DNA of 64,000 bases from Oidiodendron maius Zn (taxonomy: Eukaryota; Ascomycota; Leotiomycetes; Myxotrichaceae), in the NCBI GenBank assembly GCA_000827325.1, contig KN832872.1, positions 1,550,001 through 1,614,000 on the forward strand. The letters are read 5' to 3'. The translations under genes were made by a program, and so were the position numbers. Under the pieces are notes generated by a model. The model was not told where the DNA came from. It ran no database searches and was given only the letters and a program-made list of their open reading frames with translations. Of this stretch, positions 34,101 through 46,300 are shown one piece after another. Within the stretch, counting starts at the first letter, position 1. Every line of letters starts with the position of its first letter.

Positions 34101-36496
34101 GTTCACTAGACTTGGCTTATTCGTTAGAACTATGAGATACCTCTGCTCTGCCTTTTCGAGTACAGCCAGATCTGTTAACACTTGGCCAACCCTGATCTTC
34201 TTCATTGTAGAGAGACCTTTGGCCTCCGATCCATCAGTCAGGTGGCCGACGGAGATAATTGCCTTCAATCCAAGATTCTGCAATTCCACGGTAATATCGT
34301 CACTAGACTTCTCTGTAACAACTGCAGACACTATCTCGCCAACATTCAATTTCTTCAATGCAGCCTGCTGCGCGAGTCCAAAAATTGATGGGTCTTTACA
34401 AGAGACGACCAATTTATTAGCGTCACGATCAACCTTCAGCACATGAACATTGACAACCTGCCCTATTCGAAAGTGTTGGGCGGGATCTTGAATAAATGCC
34501 TCGCTCATCTCGTAAACGGGCAAGAATCCCCGAATCGTGCCATAGAACTGAACAACTGCACCAGTGGGTAGTATGTTCACAATGGTACCCGGGCTTTGCA
34601 TTCCGGTATTGATATCATGGTATGAAATGAACGGCGTTGCCTCAGAATTGACTAAACTCTTCTTCAATGTAAGTCGTATCTGTCGCTTTCTTATGTCCGT
34701 TGAGAGTACGCGTGCTGTGACTGTCATTCCTTCTCTGAACTTCTTTTCTGGATGAAGAAGCTGGACATCAGCCATGTGTGCTGCTGGCACAAGCCCAGTA
34801 ATGCCATCTGCCAAATTGACTAGTACTCCACCCACACCAGCTGCATTAATAACAATCTTTTCAATCTTTCCCTTAACGACCTCGGCAATCCTCAAGTCCT
34901 CTATTCGTAGAAATGGTTGTTCTAGAACACTGGACTCCAGTGAAAGGAGATAGATTCCGTCGACTGAGTTATACCCAATTACTCTCCCGCGATGCACAGA
35001 GCCCACTTTATAGGGTCCGCTGGATCCCGATAGGGTATCAATTTTACCATCCTTGACTCTCGAGATGTGAACAAATCCAGACACGCCCTTGACCCCAGTA
35101 TCAACAAAAAGCCCGACGCCAGGCTCAACTTTTTGGACTATCACAGACTCAATTATTGTGGACAAGGCTAAAGCGTCGACAGGATTCTCTCGTTTGCCGT
35201 CTTTTATGCCCAGCAGTGGGCTCAAGGACATGATGTGATCAAGCAACGAGACTCCAAGCTTAGGCGGCTCGGCGTTAGGAAAGGTGCATATAACTCTTCC
35301 CTTGATCCTGGAGCCGATCATATATTTCTTTTCCAGATCCTTGCTGCTCTGTGCTGCTCCAGAGTGGATCAAGTCGGCCGTTACGTCAACCATGCCCATG
35401 ACCTTTCCTACAATACCCCTTGGAGTAACATCTGCAACCAACATTTCGACAGCAGTTCCTGGAAGGAAGGCGTCAATGGTTGGTGCCTCAGTTAAAAAGC
35501 CGGATTTTTTTAAATTTCCAATCCTTTGAGTGTCCGCAGACAACTTGACGATTTTGCCATTCGAGCTTAGACCGGTAACCATGCACAGAAAAACGGCGCC
35601 TTCCTGAATGCTAGACAATTCTAAGCCGTTGCCAATATCATTCGACGACACGAATCCTCGAACATCAGACCCAAAAAGACCGATATCCATTATGACACCA
35701 TGGTCCTCAACACTGTTCACGGAAGCCATGAGCACGCCATTGGGAACTACATTCCGTGTTGCAAGGTCGCCATTTGACTGTTGTGGTTGGAGTGACAGTT
35801 CTATTCGTCTTTTAGATTTCCCTGCAGTGGTATCGTCACTCGTAGAGACAACATAGGCCCGCAAGTACTGTCCAAGGGTAAAGAGCTTTTCCAAGTCAAC
35901 ATCATCAGTATCCTCATTGTAATGTTCATCCTCAGCTTCATTGTGTTCCATCTGCGCAATAGCTTCAATTCGCTCTGTTAATTTGTTCGAAATAGACGTA
36001 ATAGGCACGTATCCAGTGAGATTATTCGGCAGAGAGAGAGCGATATCGTGAGCATTAATTTGAGAAACTTGACCTAGAATTAAGGATCCTGGAACTATCC
36101 TCTGTATTATATTAGTCTCGAGTTATACAGTGAATATACATACAATGGGCATACCTTGTAGCCGAGTCCCTCAATTTTGACAGCTTCCTCGTCTTGAGCT
36201 AAATTCTCCGTTTCCTTTTTGCTCTTCTTCTTCGACTTCGGCTTCTTCTCTGTTCGCTCAACTTGTCTGCTACTATCGCCCACAACAGCCGTTTTTGATT
36301 TGGGCCCTTTCTGTTCGAATAGTACATCTCGAGTAGCTTCGATTTGAATTTGCTTGTGCTCTAATGGGGTCAAGAGACTTGCACCGCCTCTTGGAAATGG
36401 AGCATCCTCTTCGCGGGTTTTTGAAATCTTTGCTGGCCGCTCAATGCCATGGCTAGCGGGCTCGATTTTACGTTTCGTCTTCGAAATGGGCGCCAT
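31111..36496 (-). CDS. RRP5: rRNA biogenesis protein Rrp5
   Basis: Three exons: 36496-36155, 36101-31668 and 31617-31111, giving 1760 aa (yeast Rrp5 is 1729). Introns are 53 and 50 nt (donors GTATGC and GTAAGT). A Lys-rich, nucleolar-type N-terminus (residues 1-115) is followed by an array of about a dozen S1 RNA-binding repeats (for example GVLVNLADGITGLVPAAHM and GQIVTGKVRKVEDFGVFI), an acidic linker (ESSDEEDWNGDEEN), and HAT/TPR helical repeats over the last ~270 residues (WYNYADFLHRR, IWNQLLDLEINQGDKD). Rrp5 binds pre-rRNA in the nucleolus and is needed for cleavages in both the 18S and 5.8S/25S branches. It is divergent from the YML020W-like gene over 248 bp. Confidence 0.97.
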
Positions 36497-36744
36497 TGTG
36501 AACGGGGGCGCAGAATGGAAAACGCTTCCCCGCGAGACGTCAAGATCTTCACATTTTTTTGTATCGCTTAGTCATCATATCTTATCGGATCTGGTGGATG
36601 GTGCGGGCTGCTCCCCTGGTCCGTCCCTGATTGCGGCTGCGGCTGTGGAACGTGGTCGACGAATTTACTTGTGACATCAGGCAGTCTACCACGACTACAA
36701 CATTATTCCGTAACACAACAACGCTGTACATTTCTCATACTCAA
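36497..36744. promoter_or_regulatory. Shared spacer between divergent RRP5 and YML020W-like genes
   Basis: 248 bp between start codons. An AT-rich patch near 36545-36590 may hold core promoter elements; no defined site was recognised. Confidence 0.45.
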
Positions 36745-39408
36745 ATGATGGGAGCATCGCGGAAACGGCCAAGGACCGAACCTCCAAGCGCTGAAGGGCC
36801 ACCGAATGCCCAACAGGGAGAACCTAAGACGGAGCTCCCTCTCCCTCTACCTCTGGACGGATCTCTGAGTTCCAGTAAGGCAGATACTGGCGCCCAAACT
36901 CCCCAAAAGGACCCGAAGAATGATAAGGGAACGGGCCAAGAAGTAAGTTGCAACATTATATTTTGCGATCATCACCCTTGACATGACTGAAGAAATGTTG
37001 GGCTAAGACCACCTGCAGGTCAGACCGAGCGGTAGCTGGTATGGCAGCTTGTCTCGAAAATCGACTCCTTCAACGCATGTAGCCAAAGAAACAATATTAG
37101 CAGACAAGAAAAGCACTGGCTCACCGACGACGGATTTAAGGCCTCTTTCGCAGAAGAGACCTTCGGTGACAAGGGACGGTAGACCTCCATCAATGAACAT
37201 TGGAAAAGCTAAGGAAACTGCTGATATTACTATGGGGGGAACACTGGAAGCAGAAGGCGCAACATGTAGCGAGCCAGTACCACAAACAGCCTCACCCGCT
37301 AAAGAGAGTGTCAAAACCGATGTGGTTAAAAAGACCGAAGAGTTGCCCGCTCCACAGCCTACAGAGCAGAAACCTAATGCATCAATGAGACCAACGACAT
37401 CTTCGGGATGGCTAGGAGGTTGGCTGGGCAAGCAGGCCGCTCAACCATCAGAAATGCCTGGCGCATCGTCACCTGGACCAAAGCCATCGGTAGAAGTGCC
37501 TGCTCCACAAGACCCAGTCAAGCCACTATCGGATCAGGTACAAGCTCCCATATCTGTAGACGACGCATCTATGTCTATGAATGCGGCTACTACATCAACT
37601 TCGTGGTTTGGCTTGTGGGCTACCGCAGCGCCTTCTGCTGTTGCAAAAACACTGAAAACAAAAATACCAGCGAAAGAGGATGAAAGTGACACAGATACAG
37701 CGATGAAGGATACATCTGAAAAAACTCCTTCTGAAACAGCAGCTGAACCAGCAACTGGATCAAGTTGGGCTTTCTGGTCTATTGATACTGGAAAAAGGTC
37801 CACGAAGCTCCCGGACGGAACCAAAGACCTTGGTCAGCTCGCTGTTGTTGGAGAGGCATCTCAAAACAAGCCAGAGCCAGCAAAGGCTGTAACGATCAAA
37901 GAGGATAAGAAGACTAAGTCAAATAAGAGGGGCAGACCACTCTCCACGGAACTGGTGGATGAATCCGCGAGTGCTTCCCAGCCTGAAACACCTGTCTCGA
38001 AAAGCACTCCGACCCAAAGCCCGGCGCCCTCTAAAGCTTCACCACCAAATCTGCTGATGCCTTCTGTGAAGAGTACCTATTGCCTCATGGACAATCCTTC
38101 AATTATTCAGCAAGTCGCTCGTTTACTCCTGCGTGGGCAGCAGAAACCGGTGAATCATGTCTACCTTACCAAGGAGCGGCCAAAAATAAGGAAAGCACTC
38201 GCGATAGGAGTTCATGGTCTCTTCCCAGCGGCCGTACTGCGAACTGTCATTGGGCAGCCTACTGGAACCTCAATAAAGTTTGCGAACTACGCTGCAGCTG
38301 CTATAAGGCGATGGGGTGATCTGAATGAGAGTGTTGATTGCGAAATAGAGAAAGTAGCTCTCGAGGGCGAGGGTAGAATCGCTGAACGTGTTGATAATCT
38401 TTGGAAGCTGCTCTTGAACTGGATTGACCATATTCGCAAGGCCGATTTTATCATGATTGCATGCCATTCCCAGGGTGTGCCTATCTCTATAATGCTTGTG
38501 GCAAAGCTGATAGAATTCGGCGTTGTATCGACGGCTCGGATTGCTGTCTGTGCAATGGGTAGGCCCACTCCCTAGAAAGCAATATATATGTATGGACCGT
38601 AATTAACTATCCATCTAGCTGGCGTTTCTCTTGGCCCATTCCCTGAATACAAGGCTCGATTTACGATGTTCTCGCCAGCAAGCTCAGCTACGGAACTTTT
38701 TGAATTTGCAGACCCACAAAGCACAGTATCCAGAAAGTACGAAGAGGCGCTTCGAGTTGCTGTGAAATATGGAGTCAGGGTTACGTATTGCGGGTCGATC
38801 GATGATCAAGTGGTTTCTATGGAGGTTCGTTCTTTACAATCCCACCACTTATCACCAACTGATGTTTAATTAGTCGTCCATCTTCTCTCCAGTCAGCCAT
38901 CCTTACATATACAGAGCAGTTTTTGTCGATGGCCGCATCCATGCTCCGAACTTCCTGTCACATTTGATAGGCTTCGCGCTTAAGCTGCGTAATCTTGGTG
39001 TTTCTGACCATGGTCTCATTCGTGAGCTATCTACGGCACTGGCTGGCAGTCTCTATACTGGAGAAGGGCATTCGAGATTGTATGAGGATGATAGAGTCTA
39101 CGAGTAAGTGTTGTGCTACATCTGTCACCCTTGCTGCTAACAATAATAGTCTCGCGATCGAGTTCGCATTGGAGACCTCTGCAATTAGGGATGTACCTCT
39201 GGATGTAAAGGAGTATCAAGTGCCCACGAATGCTAATCCTTATGTTCTTCCCTGGATAATGCGCGGGCTTCTGGAAGAGGATTTTGTGAAGACTGAACTT
39301 GATACGGAGGTCACAGAACTGCTGAAGCAGTTTGATGAGTGGAAGCCGACAACGAAAGTATTAAAAGATGTCAAGTATAGACTTGAGGCAGTTCGATCGA
39401 AATTATAA
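36745..39408 (+). CDS. YML020W-like alpha/beta-hydrolase-fold protein with Trp-motif N-terminus
   Basis: Five exons: 36745-36942, 37019-38558, 38619-38824, 38874-39103 and 39150-39408, giving 810 aa; introns are 46-76 nt. The first ~430 residues are disordered and rich in Ser, Thr, Pro and Lys, with four spaced Trp motifs: SGSWYGSL (W73), SGWLGGWLG (W197, W201), TSWFGLWA (W262, W266) and SSWAFWS (W316, W319). The C-terminal half is conserved with yeast YML020W (uncharacterised): AIGVHGLFPAAVLRTV, the nucleophile-like elbow ACHSQGVP, then FSPASSATELFEFADPQS and YCGSIDDQVVSME. The elbow resembles GxSxG with Cys replacing the first Gly, so a lipase or esterase activity is possible but unproven. 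The Trp motifs could be amphipathic membrane contacts (inference). Confidence 0.85.
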
Positions 39409-40377
39409 ACGCCAGGTGCTAGATGGGATCGGTAGCTACAGGTAGAATATATATAATTGTGAGGCGAATGATTGGGAGTTGGATGATAGATTCAGTAATG
39501 AGGGATACCCGGTCAATAGCGACAAGGCTGAAGCGGGCCCAACGAATAAATAGAAGCTTCGAGCCCCTGGATACACCAGCTGTTGCGCTGTACATCCAAT
39601 ACCCAACAAATTGGTTTTTATGATACCACCAATGACCGCGTCCTCCTTGCCCCATGTAGCAGCAAATTTAGGCGTTGAGGCCACCTTGTGTCTTTTGCGA
39701 TACCACATTACGAGCCAACCAGTAACCTCTATTTGAAGGTAATATCGCGCGCATTCAATCGCATGCGTAAGTCGCAAAGTCTGGACGAGACGTGCGAGGC
39801 GCAGCCTTGCCATCTTGCCGCTTGTCATCTCCAAGGGGCAGTACTGTAAGATTATCGCTGGTGCCGCAGAGCCTGTGGGGGGCAGTTAATAATAGCATCA
39901 AGACACTTCAAACTTTGTCCACGAAGTGCATCTCACTCCTCCTGACGCACAGGGCGTGAAGAGATCATTTGTTCATATTCTTCACTTATACATCGTTGTC
40001 GTTGCCATTTTCCCACCCAAGTCTTGGTTGGCAGAAGCGCGTCTGCCGATCTCCCCAGATATTTATCTCCAAACGTACGTACGTATGAGAGCTTCCCACA
40101 CTCAATGAACTGCAAGCGCTTCTTGCACCTCCCCCCCTCTGGAGCTGCGTGCCAGATGCTGATGCTCTTCTCCGCCCTCTAGACTCCTTTGATCATGTTG
40201 CGCTGTCTCTGTCATCAACCACGGTGATTCGCAGACACGGTCCCGTGCCTAGTCGGTAGTTTCGGATAGCATTTCAGCATTAAAGAGTTGAGGGACGCCG
40301 CTGTGAGAGTCATTGTCTCTGTGTAACTCTCTCTCTGCAGTGTGCTACGAATGGCGTCTGGCCCGTGAACAAATGAC
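39409..40377. other. Intergenic region upstream of the FMP27-like gene
   Basis: 969 bp; the 3' flank of one + strand gene and the promoter of the next. It has CT-rich stretches near 40120-40200 and 40320-40340. No gene seen. Confidence 0.5.
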
Positions 40378-43300
40378 ATGGCGCTCTTCAATCCGACCTT
40401 CATCTTTGGGGTCATTGTCCTCCTCTATCTCTGTTCCTTTGTCCTCTTCGCTATCCTGCGCATCTTGACCGGCATTTCCATTCAGCGCATAGGATATTTC
40501 TCCCTCCGACGAATCGCATACACCCCCCGAGATGGTCTGAGAATAGAGATCAGGGGCCTAGGCTTAAATCTCCATCGCCCGACCTTTGCGCAACCAACGT
40601 GGATCAGCGTCGTTCTCTCCGAGCTCGCCATAACGATAGACCCGAACATTGCGGACAAGTTGGCTGGCGCTGAACATAGCAATGGAACGATATCAGATCC
40701 TGAGACATCGAGCGACGAGCTTGAGCTCAAGAAGAAGCCGTCGCGCAGTGCGAGCTTCATGCCGCAGAGGAGCAAGAGCTGGGAGCGTCTGACTAGCTTA
40801 AAGGAGCGCATCAAGAAGCTACACAGGAATGTAAACTGGATACGGATGCTGGATGTCGTTGCGACGAACTCGACCGTGACGGTGGTCGACGTGGGCCAAA
40901 TCCAAGTCGGAAGCTTCACAATGGCCGTGGATACGCGACGCAAGATGGTGGACAGGGCTAGGATGTTTCTCCATCACAAACCGACTCCAGACCAACGCCC
41001 TGCAGAATGGATGTTCACTCTCCGCAGTGTTCTCTTCACCCCAGAAGGCAGAGAATCACTGGAGGTGCTCGACCATGCATCTCTCGATATCCATGGCTTG
41101 CTGTTCAAGGATCTGGACGGCCTCCGGGATGCGGCCATCTCACTCAAGCTGGGCCGAATACACATACCGTATGATGATATAAGCTGTTGCATAAATAAAT
41201 ATAAAGCAACCCGAAGGGCCCACACCACGCTGTACGAGAAGCCCGAATTTGGAGAGATTGGAATGGCAGATCTCTTTGAGGAACTGGACCGCCCTGGCAG
41301 CCGAGACGAGAAGTTGGTCCAGACTGTCTCCGACTCAAAGGAGTTTGTAGGATCGGTACTTCGCGGCATCAAAGAAGTGCAGTTTGCTGTTAGTTATATT
41401 GGGTTTACGAAGAAGGTGTCATCTATTCGACCGCACGGGCAGCCTCTCTACATTAATGCCTCGATGAAAGAGGTCGGTGTAGACCTGCACAGACTCGACC
41501 CCAAGTCGCCCGCACACCGCATGTACTTCTCATCTAAAGATATTGCCCATCAAGCACTGGCAGCTGCGCTTTCGATTGCCGTGAGCGTGGATGATGGGCA
41601 AGGCAAGCCGGATAGGCTCATGTACATCCCGATGGCCACGACGACAGTGCGAACTACGCTCCCTTCTAAGACAGTTGAATTTGTCGGGGATAACAGCGCA
41701 GCCGAGCGGAATGCCAACATTATGTTCGCCAACATTGTAATCACGTCTCCATCTATCGATTTGGACCCTAGTCACCTCCCTATTGTTCTGGCCTTGTTAA
41801 ACTCGAGGCAAAAGACCGTTGCTAAGGAACCCCTACCTCGACGGCACCACCACCTCATATCACGCCTCTTGCCTAAAGCCAATGTTAAGTTCTCAATGCA
41901 TGAACCTGTCTTGCGAATAGCTCTTCCACCAGTCGAGAAAACTGCCGAAGAAGACGATTTTGACCTTATTATATCTTCCATATCTTCAATCTCCTTGGAT
42001 ATCGAGTCTTCTCATTCTGCAGTCGGTAAGCTGCATTATAGTCTAGGATCAACCATGAGAGTGCAATCTCACGACTTGTATTATCAAACGTCATCAGGTG
42101 AACGCTACGATCTGCTGCAGACCGAATCCCTGGAGCTAAAAGTTCACGTGAGCGCCAATCCGGAGGTCTATGTGGTTGCAACATGCAACCTGCAAACATT
42201 CTCCATCCACATGGTGCGCCCAGAGATCAGTGATGGTGTACGTCAGATAGTACGACAACTACGCCTCAATGTGCAGCCGGAGAGGACAAGACGTAAAAGT
42301 TCTAAAGATCCAAATTTTGTTAGATCACTCCCTCCTTGGCTTGTACACTTCCAATTTCAAGGCAAAGATTTCAGCGCGGAAGTAGCTGGAGTTGATGAAG
42401 ACATCAGTCCAGAGACAAGAGGTCTTGCATTGCAATTGGAATCCTGGACTGCCGAGTACCTTGCTCAAAGAGCAGACTCGAGTTCGCTTGAACGGCGCCC
42501 ATCTCGGCGTCGAACGAACAGTCGGTCGCTGGCCCCAGACCCAGAAATGCTTGGGAAGATGCCACAATCTCCTGTCCGGAAACAGCAGCCGCAACACGCC
42601 ACAGATGGGAGACGTCTAGCGGTGCATGTACGTGGCCTCGAAGGGTTCGTTGTGGAGTCCTGTGAGAGATGGGAACCTGAACCGTTTCTTGCCATGCCGC
42701 GCTTCGAAGTTGCTCTATCTACCTCGAGCGACAGCCAAGGTCCAATTTTCCACTTGAATTCTGTGGTTAAGACTCTCCTTCTCCAATATTCTCTGTATCG
42801 CCACTATGCCTTAGGAATTGCGGCAACAGTTTTGAAGAAAGCTTTTGTCAGAACCAAGGCGGATGTAGAAGAAGCCGAGAAGGCTCGAGAAATCAAGACA
42901 CTTGGCCGTGATTATCTGTCACCAGCACTAAGTCCCGATAGTAAGTTTGGCAATTTCGACGTGGACGCACTTCCTGCAGGCAGAGAGATGGTTGTTGTGG
43001 ATTTCAGGTCAACACTACTACAAATCAAAGCCAGTATGCCTGCGGACCCACCGGCGATGATTCAAATTTACGGCCTCGAGGCGGGAAGGCACAGATTCTC
43101 AGCTCCCTTCCTCTATGCGAAGTTAGCACGTCTCTATGCTGAAGCTCCACGGATGAAACGAGTGTGGGCAAGAATCGTCAGCATCAAATCGGTGCGAATC
43201 GACCTCCGCGAGTCAAGGAAGAAATATGGAACGGGGGAGATGCTCGATGAAAAGATGATTGACGTGAATGCGGAAGCAATCCGACTAGCTATTCCTCATC

Positions 43301-46300
43301 AGCTTGTCTTGTATAAGGTGACGGATAACTTTGTCAACACCGTCAAGGCCGTGGAACAACTCCATCATCGCTTCATAACTGGTACAAATGAATATATACT
43401 CGAAAAGCGCCCTGAAGGCCCAAAAAAGGTCCCGAAGATGTCAATCCGCAGTAAAGCTTTGCTCTTTGAGCTAGAAGATGGCGCTTTTGAATGGAAGCTT
43501 GGAAATATCTATCGGACTGGCCTAATTGAGCAAAAGCAACGTCTCGCTCGCGAAGAAGCGTTCAAGGTCAAGGCCAAGAGGATTGAGGAGGAAGAACTGC
43601 GGAAGGACTCTAGCAGATTTCGCAATAGATCGGCACATCCACGAGGCAGAAGCACTCATAAAGACTCTTCCCAACCGCGAAGCAAGAGTGCAGACTCCAG
43701 ACATCGTTCCCAATCCCATCGCGGACGGAAAATGCGGTACGACCCGGAAGGGACATGTGGTATTAGTGGAGCCGCAAAGATATCCATTACTGAGGCTCGC
43801 GAGAAGCTTCAGCGACACAATTCCCAGAGTTGGAAGAAGCGCATTGATACCGTGTTCAATCAATCAACCCAGAGCATGAAGGAACTCCGTGGAGTATTTT
43901 GGGGCCTAGATGAACTACCCGAGGAGATGGAGGAGGAGAACATACTTCAAGTTCCCCAACGGCCGGGACTTATGGCTCTTCTGATCAGCGACCTTCGAAT
44001 TCTGTTAGATAAGCCATCGTTTCCCATCACCGAGCTGCCTGAGTATCTCCACAGAATTGGAAAAGGCATGCCATATGACATGAAGTATACTCTCCTGATA
44101 CCCACGCACATTCAAATTGACATGGGGGAGGCCCGTGTAACATTACGGGACTACCCATTACCGCTTCTGCATGTTCCCGCTATCAAAATTGGGCAGTCGC
44201 CCAGACTTCCGGCGTGGTCACTCAAAACAGACTTCGTTATTGCTGAAGAATTCCGTGGTCCCGAATCCACACGACATGTCAAGGTCGCCATAGTTCCGTC
44301 TGTTGATCACAGTCCAGGAAGGGCAAAAGGAGGATTTTATATTGACGTTCGAAGGACGGTTGCTCCTGTGAAATGCTACTCCGATATCTCCATAGACATC
44401 AACACTAGTTTGCCCACACGCATTACATGGGGAGCATCATATCAACCAGCAATCCAGGATATGATGATGATTCTGGAGTCCTTCACCAAGCCCCAAGTGG
44501 ACCCTTCGGACCGTGCCGGCTTCTGGGATAAGATCCGCCTTAGTTTCCACTCTCGAGTTGGTATTGCTTGGAAGGGTGATGGTGATGTGCATCTCATGTT
44601 AAAAGGCACTCGAGATCCTTATATGATAACCGGAAGCGGCGCTGGTCTTCTTATGTGCTGGCGGAATGATGTCCGATGGAATATCTGCCGTGACGGGGAT
44701 CCTCGTCGATTCATGATAGTTGACAGCGGAGAATACATTCTTGCTGTACCGGACTATAGTCATCAGGCTCGAGCGTCGGATTCGGCCGATCAGAATCACG
44801 ATGACGATAGTGTGATGAGCGATGGCAGCTTCAAACGTGGAGTAGTGTTTAAAAAGGTCGCTATGAAGCTGTCTGGAAATGTTCAGTGGGTCGCTGGCAT
44901 TATGTTCGAGCGAGACACTGGAGTACCCGGGCAGCGCTCGTTTGAGTTTGAGCCGCATTACAATGTTGTACTCAAGGAGCCCAGGTATGCGAAATCTACA
45001 CCAGAGCAAGAATATGATGCTTTCAGGGGCTTCAGGAGTAACTATATCCACTTGTCAATTGCCGTCAAAGCTCCAGTTGATCGCGAGTGGAGTGTCTCCA
45101 ATATGAAGCCGTCGAAGAGCTACAACACTGTGCATCTGACCCCCCGTTTCTTCACTCATTTCTTTGATTGGTGGGATATGTTTGGTGGCACGATGTCACT
45201 TCCCATCCGCCAAGGAACGCTGTGGCCGGGTCTAGAAAAATCGAGCAAAAAGTTTGGTAGACATCTTGCGACCATCAAGTACAGTCTCTTGCTCGCACCT
45301 CTGTTCGTCAGTCATGTCTACAAGCACAAGGACGCCGAAGACTATGCAGAAGACGTTGTCTCTGCCACTGGCCTGAAAATGAGGCTAGACAGCTTTATGC
45401 TTGACGTTCACCAACGGCGAGAGCATTTCCCTACCCATGACAAGGGTAAAAAGACCCAAGGCAAGACTAGCGCGATGAAGATGCACGAAGCACAGCTGGA
45501 CTTGCTATCGGCTGATATCCGAGCTGTGTCGGCCAGTATTGCTGGAACTACAACCGAAGACCTTCAAAAGGCTTCTTCACCCGCCTTGTCATCGCAGCAG
45601 GAGCCTGCAGCACTGGATCTATCCCACTTTGAGATACCCGATAATGATTTCAGCTGGATCGATATGGATGATTTTGTGGAACTTGACTGGATCCTGCCAT
45701 CCGAAGCGAACCCGGAAACGAAGATTATGCCTCTTGCCTACGCTCCGCGTTTTACTTATTTCAGACAAACAGATCATGGCGATAGCATAAGTGGGGACCC
45801 AGATAGGACCAGCGCCTTTGGAAATGAGCCGACTCACTTTTGCACTATGAGCAAAGACGACGATCCGCGACGTGTACAGTGTGAACTGATTCAGCGCCGT
45901 CTAGACCAGCTTCAGAAGCAAGTGAGGGCTCATAGGAAGAGCATTGGGGATGCTGAGCTGAGAATCATCCAAGATGAGAAGAATACAGCTCTGAAGGAGG
46001 ACTTCAATCAGATGCATCAGCATGGCAATCATCTGCAAGACAAGAAGATATTCCTCGAGTCCATGATGCATCGGATGTCGACCCGCGTAAACACAAACAA
46101 TAAAAATGCGGTACCTGACGGCGACGGTGATGCTGACAGCGATGAGCATTCCCCTTCAAAGGATGATGATAACCCCAGCCCTGATTTTGCTAGCGACTTC
46201 AACAACCGTTTTGTTATCCACAACATGCAGATGAAGTGGAACAACCTGTTGCGGAACATCATCCTCCGCTATATTCACCAAGTGAGCCAGCGTCGAGGGT

